This document shows positions 5,711 to 11,436 of a stretch of DNA of 11,501 nt, in pieces (the first letter of the stretch is position 1; every line of letters starts with the position of its first letter). Made by a program: the position numbers and the translations under genes. Origin of the DNA: Baffinella frigidus (Eukaryota; Cryptophyceae; Cryptomonadales; Baffinellaceae); the NCBI GenBank assembly GCA_026770585.1, contig MU646577.1:16925-28425 (forward strand). The letters run 5' to 3'. Under the pieces are notes generated by a model. That model was not told the origin of the DNA and made no database searches. It was given only the letters and a program-made list of their open reading frames with translations.

Positions 5711-5818
5711 GGCAGGGCGAGGTGGGCTCGTTTCTTTAAGGCTCATAGACTGGTGTATCACTCAGCTCAAGGCTTAAGGGCCTATCTAGGACCTGTATCG
5801 AGAGTAGTAAAGAAGGAA
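5711..5818. repeat. Dispersed repeat L, copy 2
   Basis: Second copy of the 431-540 repeat, same orientation. It runs straight into an AAG microsatellite at the point where copy 1 has AAAGAAGAATAAGG. Confidence 0.75.
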
Positions 5819-5972
5819 AAGAAGAAGAAGAAGAAGAAGAAGAAGAAGGAGGAGAAAAGAAAAATAAGAAAAAGGAAAAGGAAAAGAATGGGGGGGGAAG
5901 AAGAAGAAGAAGAAGAAGAAGAAGAAGAAGAAGAAGAAGAAGAAGAAGAAGAAGAAGAAAAAGAAGAAGAAG
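5814..5972. repeat. AAG / GAA trinucleotide microsatellite
   Basis: Two AAG-type tracts (about 5819-5850 and 5898-5970) are separated by a diverged purine stretch with GGGGGGG. All long frames here are poly-Lys, poly-Glu, poly-Ser or poly-Phe artefacts. An unbroken homopurine strand of this length can adopt triplex structure. Confidence 0.97.
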
Positions 5973-6062
5973 CTTGGCTCACCGTTTTGAGAACGCGCGA
6001 AGCGCACATGGAGACTGCCTCGCCCCGAGAAGAACATTCGGAAAGCTGCACCTGAAAAAAAA

Positions 6063-6099
6063 CTTGATGGTCAAAAAACCCTCAATTTTGACCATTAAG
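6063..6099. repeat. Short hairpin
   Basis: CTTGATGGTCAAAA (6063-6076) pairs with TTTTGACCATTAAG (6086-6099) at 13 of 14 positions across a 9-nt loop. It is flanked by A-runs on the left and T-runs on the right, which extend the pairing. Confidence 0.85.
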
Positions 6100-6115
6100 T
6101 TTTTAAGGGGGAAAT

Positions 6116-6159
6116 GGTGGAATACTGTACGGTTCGAGGTGGAATACTGTACGGTTCGA
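6116..6159 (+). repeat. Exact 22-bp tandem duplication
   Basis: Two identical 22-bp units, GGTGGAATACTG followed by TACGGTTCGA. The GGTTCGAATC at the end resembles a tRNA T-loop, but the flanking bases do not form a T-stem, so I do not call a tRNA. Confidence 0.95.
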
Positions 6160-6255
6160 ATCATTTATCTCTCTGAGGTTGTTGCAAAATCCGGTTGAGA
6201 GACTATTCTCAAGTTGACAAGCTGAGTGCGTGGCACCAATCCGTCAATTTGCAGC

Positions 6256-6475
6256 AAAAACGAGCCTGGTCTCACCAAATTGGTGCGCCCAAATAGACTT
6301 AGACAGGCCACACAGAGGGCTACGAAGGGATTTTCAGGCACTCAGTGCCCGAGTTTCCATTACTTTATCCGTAGGACACCCCCTATGTCCCTACGAGTTG
6401 CCTACCGTAGGGTCCTAGGTCTTATCGCTTAGGGATTATTCAAAATCCCTTCAAAATCCGCTGTGTGGCTGGGTG
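6256..6475. repeat. Dispersed repeat T, copy 2, with leading block
   Basis: The left part (CTCACCAAATTGGTG, CAAATAGACT, GACAGGCCACACAGAGGG, AAGGGATTTT, AGGCACTCAGT) recurs at 6806-6870. The right part matches 4905-5030. The two halves together suggest a larger composite repeat that has been broken and partly duplicated. Confidence 0.75.
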
Positions 6476-6508
6476 TGTAGCACAAACTTGTTAACGTTGC
6501 AGTAAAAA

Positions 6509-6531
6509 GGGCTCACCACATTGGTGAGCCC
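6509..6531. repeat. Perfect 10-bp-stem hairpin
   Basis: GGGCTCACCA and TGGTGAGCCC flank a 3-nt loop, followed by AAATAGACTGAG. The same trailing words follow related hairpins at 6271 and near 9014, so the hairpin appears to be the end of a dispersed repeat. Helitron 3' ends carry a similar hairpin before CTRR, but no convincing end is visible here. Confidence 0.8.
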
Positions 6532-6591
6532 AAATAGACTGAGAGAGCGCTAGGAAGCGTGTGTTCTCCTCTGCGTGTGTCCTTCAAGAAA

Positions 6592-6739
6592 TCTCATCTG
6601 AAAAGATAACTGAATCAGTTCCCTGATTAGCGTGTTCATTTACTTAGGAGGCCCAACTGAATTTACTATGCCTGAACTAATTTCTCCTAGTCAACCTCCT
6701 ATTGAAAAGGAACTGATTCAGTTGTGTTCCGAGATGAAA
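6592..6739. mobile_element. 148-bp inverted-repeat element
   Basis: The 31-bp ends at 6592-6622 and 6709-6739 match at about 25 of 31 positions. The inner 15 bp, AACTGAATCAGTTCC on the left, are perfect. AACTGAATCAGTT is itself palindromic, as in the arms of the 150-bp MITE. Length, the TCTCA terminus and palindrome placement resemble the 610-759 element, so the two may be distant relatives. Confidence 0.8.
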
Positions 6740-6805
6740 TGCTCGGCTGACCTGCCTGTCTCGAGGGAGTAAGCGGCACCTCTGCCTGAGAAACCTCAGG
6801 CGTTG

Positions 6806-6950
6806 AGGGCTAGACTGAGACAGGCCACACAGAGGGCTACCAAGGGATTTTTAGGCACTCAGTAGGGCTTATCGCTTAGGGGATATGCACAATCCCTTGG
6901 AGGGGATATGCAAAAATCCCTTGGAAGTCAGGTGTGTGGACTGGGACGCA
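6806..6950. repeat. Composite repeat with tandem 23/24-bp unit
   Basis: Begins with the block shared with 6290-6347 (GACAGGCCACACAGAGGGCT), then GGCTTATCGCTTAGG, also seen at 6418. It then carries a tandem duplication, 6879-6901 and 6902-6925, of GGGGATATGCA followed by AATCCCTTGGA with one substitution and one indel. It ends AGGTGTGTGGACTGG, matching the CTGTGTGGCTGG end of copy 2. Confidence 0.75.
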
Positions 6951-7032
6951 CCCCCTGCATATGCGTGACGCGCGAGACGATTGACCTGACCGAGCGCGCC
7001 TGCATCTTCTCGATTACTTGCTCTGGGAGCCC

Positions 7033-7370
7033 TGGGTTAGGGGTTGGGGTTTAGGGTTTAGGGGCAGGGGTTTAGGGGTTAGGGGTTAGAGGTTAGGGGT
7101 TAGGGTTTAGGGTTTGGGGTTTGGGGTTTAGGGTTTAGGGTTTATGGGAGAGGGGTGAGGGGTGAGGGGTGAGGGGTGGGGGTTTAGGGTTTAGGGGCTA
7201 GGGGCTAGAGGTTAGGGTTGAGGGTTGAGGGTTGAGGGTGCAGGGTTTGGGGTTGAGGGTTGAGGGTTTAGGGTTAGGGTTACCCAGCTGCCGCATGATC
7301 ATTGCTGCACGTGCGTTTGTAGCCTGCAACAAAATTGTAAGGTTTAGGGTTTAGGGTTTAGGGTTTGGTG
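7033..7370 (+). repeat. Interstitial telomere-like arrays with variant homogenisation
   Basis: TTTAGGG and TTTAGGGG units with two homogenised variant runs: GTGAGGG-type at about 7150-7177 and GTTGAGG-type at about 7213-7265. A unique insert lies at about 7286-7340, after which four clean TTTAGGG units follow (7341-7368). Confidence 0.95.
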
Positions 7371-7402
7371 GGGTCAGGTGCTCAGCCTAGGCCGAAGCCG
7401 AA

Positions 7403-7594
7403 CCACTTGAGAAAGCTGGAGCACCCTATTTACATGTGGGGTTGTAATGATTTGTACCAGGATAAGGTCGGGCAACCTCGTGACTGTTCTAATTTGGATG
7501 AGGAACGTGACCAAACTCACGAACATTACTACACAAAGGCCCACTTGTAAAAGCATCTCGGTTTTAAATAGGGTGCTCTTTGATTCTCGTGTGG
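7403..7594 (+). mobile_element. 191-bp TIR element (family C), copy 2
   Basis: Starts CCACTTGAGAAAGCT and ends with the complement of CCACACGAGAATCA. Inside the termini this copy has GAGCACCCTATTT on the left and AAATAGGGTGCTC on the right. The two ends have diverged from copy 1 but remain complementary to each other. The element is flanked by inverted AAGCCGAA / TTCGGCTT. No transposase frame is present. Confidence 0.9.
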
Positions 7595-7754
7595 GCTTCG
7601 GCTTTGGCCAACCGTCGATTTCGTGCGTTGGTCGCCCGAAAAGGGGGTAGCTTCGTCTCTCGGTTGCAGGAGAGTGTGTGTAGAAACAGGAGAATGTGGC
7701 TAGGAATGCTCCGGTAGCCCCAGTTGCCGCAAAATGAGCAGCAACGAGCCGCTT

Positions 7755-7904
7755 TTATCTCAGAAAACGAGTTCTAAAACTCGTTTTCTTAAGCCAATTC
7801 CCCTACAAATTCGTCAACTTATTCTTTACTCTCCGCATAAGTTGACAAAATTGTAAAGGAATTGACTTAAGAAAACGAGTTTTAGAACTCGTTTTCTGCG
7901 ATAA
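7755..7904. mobile_element. 150-bp nested-palindrome MITE, copy 2
   Basis: Starts TTATCTCAG and ends CTGCGATAA. It has the same nested hairpins and the same interior TTCTTTACTCTCCGCATAAG as 610-759, and exactly equal length. The adjacent 4-bp flanks do not match here. An 8-bp direct repeat AGCCGCTT lies at 7747-7754 and 7909-7916, the right one 4 bp outside the element, so its target-site status is unclear. Confidence 0.92.
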
Positions 7905-7917
7905 AATCAGCCGCTTG

Positions 7918-8045
7918 GCAGTCGTCACCGGTGAAATCGGGAATCTGTCCAAAGGTGATTCTCACCCAGGAACCACGCCACCAGGCAGCAAATCCCGCCC
8001 GGAAATCCGGGCGAAAAGGGCAACGGTGGCTACTAAGTGGGCAGC
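7918..8045. repeat. Dispersed repeat P, copy 4
   Basis: Contains CACCGGTGAAATCGGG, GTCCAAAGGTGATTCTCACCC, GGAACCACGCCACC, CGCCCGGAAATCCGGGCG and AAGGGCAACGGTGGCTACTAA. The core hairpin is an 8-bp perfect stem here. Confidence 0.78.
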
Positions 8046-8053
8046 TCGGCGCT

Positions 8054-8110
8054 CCCGTAGGGAATCAGAGCTTTTCCTTGAGAAACTAACGGCTCCAAGT
8101 TCCCTACGGG
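8054..8110. repeat. Inverted repeat CCCGTAGGGAA
   Basis: CCCGTAGGGAA at 8054-8064 is exactly complementary to TTCCCTACGGG at 8100-8110, giving an 11-bp perfect stem over 35 nt. The CCCTACGG word is shared with repeat T. Confidence 0.85.
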
Positions 8111-8190
8111 CTTAAAATATTTACATGCTCGCCCCGATCAAATAATTTAAATAAAAGTCAATTTAGATCATTAAAATCAGATAATTTAAA

Positions 8191-8249
8191 GTGGTGCCAC
8201 GGACGGAAAGTCGGGGAGCTCGTCGATGATCCCAAGCAGGAACGGCTGG
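8191..8249 (+). pseudogene. Coding-like 59-bp block W, copy 1
   Basis: The plus frame from 8192 reads WCHGRKVGELVDDPKQERL. It is a direct duplicate of 8385-8443, separated by a fold-back element. Differences are two silent changes, Gln/Glu and Tyr/Cys. The antisense frame is open too (QPFLLGIIDELPDFPSV) and also changes conservatively, so the coding strand is not settled. The family is unrecognised. Confidence 0.45.
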
Positions 8250-8256
8250 TTGCAGG

Positions 8257-8394
8257 GTGGTACCACGCCAGAGGCCTCGAGGAAAACCGACGCCTTATCC
8301 ACGTCAGATCTGACGTCGTTAACTCAAGTATTCAAGGGATTTTCCCAGAAAGATGTCAAAAGTGGATGTTTCGAGCCCTCTGGCGTGGTACCAC
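8257..8394. mobile_element. 138-bp fold-back with GTGGTACCAC ends
   Basis: Termini 8257-8280 and 8371-8394 match at 23 of 24 positions. The first 10 bp, GTGGTACCAC, are themselves a palindrome. The interior holds a perfect 16-bp palindrome ACGTCAGATCTGACGT (8301-8316). The right terminus overlaps the start of coding-like block W copy 2, and block W copy 1 begins with the near-identical GTGGTGCCAC. This suggests the fold-back and the duplication arose together. Confidence 0.8.
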
Positions 8395-8507
8395 GGACGG
8401 AAAGTCGGGCAGCTCGTCGATGACCCCAAACAGGAACGGCTGGAATTTGTCGTCGAGGATCTCGCCGACGAAGACTGGCAGGATCGCCTGCTTAGGGTCC
8501 AGAGTTC
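8385..8507 (+). pseudogene. Coding-like block W, copy 2 (extended)
   Basis: The plus frame continues past the shared 59 bp as WYHGRKVGQLVDDPKQERLE then FVVEDLADEDWQDRLLRVQ. It is charged and free of stops until about 8562. On the minus strand the frame QAILPVFVGEILDDKFQPFL then FGVIDELPDFPSVVP is equally tidy, is richer in G/C third positions, and begins just after CCTAAGCAG, an acceptor-like sequence. One of the two is probably an exon relic. Confidence 0.45.
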
Positions 8508-8541
8508 GAAAACAGACCCTTTTCTCAACTCTTCAGAAATC

Positions 8542-8720
8542 CTTAAACCCCTAAACCCCTAAACTCTGAAAGCAGGAAACCTTACACCCCTAAACCCCTA
8601 AACCCGCCTGATTAGGGTACAGAGTTCAGGCCTTTTTCTCAAGCGAAACCCCGAAACCAAAACAGGCCTTTTTCTCAAACAAAACCCTGAAACCCGCAAC
8701 CTTAAACCCCTAAACGCTGA
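8542..8720 (-). repeat. Telomere-like units, reverse orientation
   Basis: CCCTAAA, CCCCTAAA and CCCTGAAA units in several short runs, read as TTTAGGG on the minus strand. This is the only place where the orientation is reversed relative to the arrays at 822-7370. It is mixed with two CAGGCCTTTTTCTCAA repeats near 8627 and 8664 and a related one near 8513. Confidence 0.92.
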
Positions 8721-8805
8721 ACCCTGTCGATCGCCTGCCCGCTGCCGAGCGGGGACGGGACACAATTTTGAGAGTTTTAAAACTTGCACCTGGATCTGTC
8801 ACGAA

Positions 8806-8862
8806 TTGGACTTTTAACATGAAAAATCCAGAGCCGGATTTCCGGCTCTGACTTTTATTCGT
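8806..8862. repeat. Dispersed repeat G, copy 2, with hairpin
   Basis: Matches 1562-1617. CAGAGCCGGA and TCCGGCTCTG form a perfect 10-bp stem over a TT centre, which is the same CCGGATTTCCGG core word used by repeat P. Confidence 0.65.
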
Positions 8863-9046
8863 GTCCTTAGTTGGCTCGACAGCGGTGTGCGAGGCGTTCA
8901 GCTGTTCGGCTAAGGGTGCACCCTCTAATTTCGGCATCATCCTAATTCCTGTATTCCATTGACACACCCCATGAATTTGATCTGTGAAATTGTGGGGGGG
9001 GCGAAATATCTACGAGCCCAAATTAAACTGAGACAGAGCTAGGCTT

Positions 9047-9220
9047 GACCTGGACGGGCGTGGCTTCGATGCTGGGCAGCTCCAAGGAAAGACACATAGG
9101 TTCCCCCGGATAACAAAGGAAGCAGGGATTTTCTACAGAACCAGTTCCAGTGTCCGCCTATGGTGGGGGCTCAAAGAACCTAAAGGACCTGAAGGATAAT
9201 AACCTGGACGGAGGTGGCTG
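9047..9220 (+). pseudogene. Diverged copies of coding-like block D
   Basis: GACCTGGACGGGCGTGGCTT then CGATGCTGGGCAGCTCCAAGG (from 9047) and AACCTGGACGGAGGTGGC (from 9201) match the start of block D at 9327 and 9643 but have lost most of the rest. CACATAGGTTCCCCCGG near 9093 also pairs with AATAGGTTTCCCCGGG near 9303. They read as older, eroded members of the same duplication series. Confidence 0.5.
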
Positions 9221-9326
9221 TACGGTTTAGTGTGTAAAGGTGCGGTCCCTCCGGAGGGAGCGCTCGAGTCCAGTTGGCATCGGTAGGAGGTGGAGATTCC
9301 AAAATAGGTTTCCCCGGGTAAGGCTT

Positions 9327-9398
9327 AACCTGGACGGACGTGTCCTCGATGTTGAGCAGCTCCAAGGCGAGGATCAGCTGGAGCAGAACGTTGTCTAC
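9327..9398 (+). pseudogene. Coding-like block D, copy A (interrupted)
   Basis: The plus frame reads NLDGRVLDVEQLQGEDQLEQ then NVVY. Compared with 9643-9714 it differs by two silent changes and one Gln/Lys. The block breaks off at 9398 into a truncated family C element. Its expected continuation (YLKDVESIRKLL...) is found at 9786. The codon-aligned antisense frame is also open (DNVLLQLILALELLNIEDTS...), so strand is likely but not proven. The family is unrecognised. Confidence 0.5.
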
Positions 9399-9402
9399 CC
9401 TA

Positions 9403-9545
9403 CTTGTACCAGGATAGGGTGTTCCAACCTCGCGCCTGTACTAATTTCGCCTAGTTACGTGACCAATCAACGAAACTTACTACACGAATGCCCACTTGTA
9501 AAAGCACATCGGTTTTGAACAGGCCCCTCTAGCATTCTCGTGTGG
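9403..9545 (+). mobile_element. 191-bp TIR element (family C), copy 3, left-truncated
   Basis: Begins inside the element at TTGTACCAGGATAGGG and runs to the intact right end GCATTCTCGTGTGG. The left terminus and roughly 45 bp are missing. Downstream it continues into block Y exactly as copy 1 does, so this is a copy of the composite unit. A second stand-alone GCATTCTCGTGTGG lies at 9629-9642. Confidence 0.88.
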
Positions 9546-9552
9546 TTTGAGG

Positions 9553-9609
9553 AACGTTCGCGGAAATCATGCACGTGCGGTATGACACGTCGCGGTCGCT
9601 GAAGAGCTC
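9553..9609 (+). pseudogene. Coding-like 57-bp block Y, copy 4
   Basis: Reads TFAEIMHVRYDTSRSLKSS. Homology with copy 1 extends on to GAATCGTTGCGGTATTTCA. The block is bracketed by direct repeats of the family C terminus (9532-9545 and 9629-9642). On the minus strand the donor-like GTACGT has become GAACGT. Confidence 0.5.
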
Positions 9610-9642
9610 GAATCGTTGCGGTATTTCAGCATTCTCGTGTGG

Positions 9643-9714
9643 AACCTGGATGGACGTGTCCTCGATGTTGAGCAGCTCCAAGGCGAGGATCAGCTCGAGA
9701 AGAACGTTGTCTAA
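9643..9714 (+). pseudogene. Coding-like block D, copy B
   Basis: Reads NLDGRVLDVEQLQGEDQLEK then NVV and a TAA where copy A has TAC. It begins directly at a family C terminal sequence. It is followed by a 57-bp insert and then a second AACGTTGTCT. Confidence 0.5.
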
Positions 9715-9791
9715 CCTGCAGGCAGGTTCACATGCAAACATATTAATTTAAAATATATTAATTTAAATTAGTCGGAACGTTGTCTTACCTG
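9703..9791. repeat. Insert flanked by AACGTTGTCT direct repeats
   Basis: AACGTTGTCTAACCTG (9703-9718) and AACGTTGTCTTACCTG (9776-9791) flank 57 bp. The insert contains CAGGCAGGTTCACATGCAAA and two 13-bp ATATTAATTTAAA copies (9740-9752 and 9755-9767). The 16-bp flanks differ at one base. This resembles a target duplication or a tandem copy of the block D junction. A similar AACCTGG...CATATGCAAACAGAT string lies near 10092. Confidence 0.8.
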
Positions 9792-9845
9792 AAGGACGTG
9801 GAATCCATCCGGAAACTGCTCGTGAGAGCGGCCGACACGGAGTAC
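9786..9845 (+). pseudogene. Coding-like continuation of block D with donor-like end
   Basis: The plus frame reads YLKDVESIRKLLVRAADTEY, an amphipathic-helix-like sequence, and runs into CAGTAAGT at 9845-9852, which matches a strong 5' splice site. It follows AACGTTGTCT, the end of block D, with one extra T that would break the frame. Together with copy A this suggests an ancestral exon of roughly 130 bp ending at the GTAAGT. The family is unrecognised. Confidence 0.45.
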
Positions 9846-9852
9846 AGTAAGT

Positions 9853-10289
9853 AGCACACTGCGTGAAGGCATGCACGGCGCTGGCGCTGGGGCAAAGCGG
9901 GTGCGGGCGGGCGTGGCGTTTTGTAGGGTGCTGCGGTTCGGAATGCAGTCTGCAGAACTCGAGACACGCCAAGGCAGTCACCTCGGACAGTTGGCTTCGG
10001 CGTCCGCGTGACCGGTCACGCAGGCGTTCACGAGCCTGCCGGCGGGGCTGTTCCACGTTGTTTGGCACTACATTACCAATCTCTTGTGCCTAACCTGGAA
10101 ACGGTTTCATATGCAAACAGATCAAACAGAATAAGTTATTACATTTTATTGATTTTGGGGGTTTGTGCTGGTGAAGCTGTGTCGAGGCTAAGACAGCAAA
10201 TGCCACTCGCACGACAACACGAAACGCTGTTTTGAATGCAGGCGGTTTCCGCATTAGATGAGAATGCAGACGTTAAGGGTAGTCGATAT
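9853..10289. other. Region with weak coding potential
   Basis: Several overlapping frames of 60-100 codons exist on both strands, which is expected by chance in this G/C-rich stretch. Their products are Arg/Pro/His-rich, and I found no motif. A plus-strand frame after CACGCAG near 10022 (AFTSLPAGLFHVVWHYITNL...) looks membrane-helix-like but is unsupported. Confidence 0.3.
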
Positions 10290-10480
10290 CCACACGAGAA
10301 TGCAAGAGGGGCCTATTAAAACCCAAGATAACTTTATGTGTAGCATTTGTGTAGTAACTTTCATTGCCCTTGCAGCCACTGAAGCTCTGAGCAGGCCAGT
10401 TACGAGGTTGGAACACCCTATCCTGGTACAAAGTTTTACAACCCCACATGTAAACAGGCCCCTCTCGCATTCTCGAGTGG
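10290..10480 (-). mobile_element. 191-bp TIR element (family C), copy 4, inverted
   Basis: Starts CCACACGAGAATGC and ends with the complement of CCACTCGAGAATGC, i.e. copy 1 in reverse and exactly the same length. The terminal 28 bp match at about 25 positions. The interior carries TTTACAACCCCACATG and GGAACACCCTATCCTGGTA in complement. It looks the best preserved at both ends. Confidence 0.92.
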
Positions 10481-10601
10481 GATGGCCTACTGTAGGGTCC
10501 TATGGATTACTGTGGGCCTTGATGAGTACGACCGCACAGTCTGCTGTGGAACCTTACGGCGTCAGGCTCTGTAACGCGTAACCGTGGAGAAACGGTGGAA
10601 C

Positions 10602-10626
10602 CTTCTTCTTCTTCTTCTTCTTCTTC
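10602..10626. repeat. CTT microsatellite
   Basis: Eight uninterrupted CTT units. This is the opposite strand sense to the AAG/GAA tracts at 5814-5972. Confidence 0.95.
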
Positions 10627-10685
10627 ATGCGCCACGTCAGCCCTCCAGGATTTCATCGCGGTGAGTATTTATGATAAATACGCCA

Positions 10686-10760
10686 CGGCAACGAAATTTA
10701 CTACACAAATGGTTCATACTAGTAATTGTTAAAGCATTTGTGTAGTAAATTTTGTTACCG
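10686..10760. mobile_element. 75-bp fold-back sharing a family C module
   Basis: Arms 10686-10711 and 10735-10760 match at 24 of 26 positions (CGGCAACGAAATTTACTACA...). The ACTACACAAATG word is the same as in the interior of family C elements at 1890 and 7530, and inverted near 10338. The loop holds ACTAGT. Confidence 0.88.
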
Positions 10761-10859
10761 CTGCAATTTTTTCACAACTACTTGTCCGGATGAGATTCGT
10801 ACTCAGAGGACAGGAACCCCTCCGTTGCACATAGATTGATGTGCTGAAGATGTATATCT

Positions 10860-10954
10860 CTTAAGTGGCGAGTAGGTTCATACGCCCTACCGTAGGGCCC
10901 TAGGACCTGCCTAGGAACTCTTGGCCGTCAATTTTGACCGCCTCGCCACTTAAG
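10860..10954. mobile_element. 95-bp inverted-repeat element
   Basis: CTTAAGTGGCGAG at 10860-10872 is exactly complementary to 10942-10954. Inside are the palindromes CCCTACCGTAGGG (10885-10897) and GTCAATTTTGAC (10927-10938). Only one copy lies in this window. It has nested palindromes like the 150-bp element. Confidence 0.85.
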
Positions 10955-11436
10955 GAATACGTGAAGAGGCACTCCTAGTCGGCTAATCCCAGGCTCTTGG
11001 AAGGGGTCGCCAAAAGTCAATTCGTGCCTGGGCGCTGTGGTTGTCAAACGTCATCACCTGTCAAGATAGATTCCACGGGATCTACCCCCTCCAGAAGTCT
11101 GGCGTTAGTGGCTAGCCACTAACTGGACCTCGCAGGTGGTCCTCTCTCAACTTCCGACTGCAATCAAGACGTTCAACACACCGGAATTCCAAGGGATTTT
11201 GAATAACCACTTAGTGAATCATCCGCAGGTCCTACGGTACCTAGTACCGTGGGGACTTAGGGAGGCTCCTACGGATGTTGAACAAACTCAGACCCAAAGG
11301 GGTGCCGTCCAGCTCTTGAGATTCCGAGTTGTCCGGTGGTCAGTTATGGTGGGATTCACTAAATCCTGAAGGTCAAAAAGGCCGGGAGTTGGTCTCTTAC
11401 CGGTCTTGATCTTTGAGGGAGGCCATTGCTCCGATT
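10955..11436. other. Unannotated region with two palindromes
   Basis: No supported gene. GTTAGTGGCTAGCCACTAAC (11104-11123) is a perfect 20-bp palindrome. ACGGTAC and GTACCGT (11234-11250) form a 7-bp stem over CTA, with GTCC/GGAC continuing the pairing after bulges. A 77-codon plus frame at 11136 shows no motif. Confidence 0.6.

Noticed and set aside
5753-6055. Lys/Glu-rich and Ser- or Phe-rich frames
   Set aside because: Translations of an AAG/GAA microsatellite in several frames, with no motif outside the tract.
6131-6163. tRNA T-loop-like GGTTCGAATC
   Set aside because: The flanking five bases do not pair into a T-stem, and no acceptor or anticodon arms are visible.
6509-6560. Helitron 3' end
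   Set aside because: The hairpin is good, but no convincing CTRR end or A/T target junction follows at a normal distance, and no matching 5' end is seen.
9763-10068. 101-codon minus frame
   Set aside because: Arg/Pro/His-rich with no motif, in a G/C-rich stretch with overlapping frames on both strands. It is compatible with chance.
11136-11369. 77-codon plus frame near the right end
   Set aside because: No motif, no repeat support and no splice or start context. Its length is within chance expectation.
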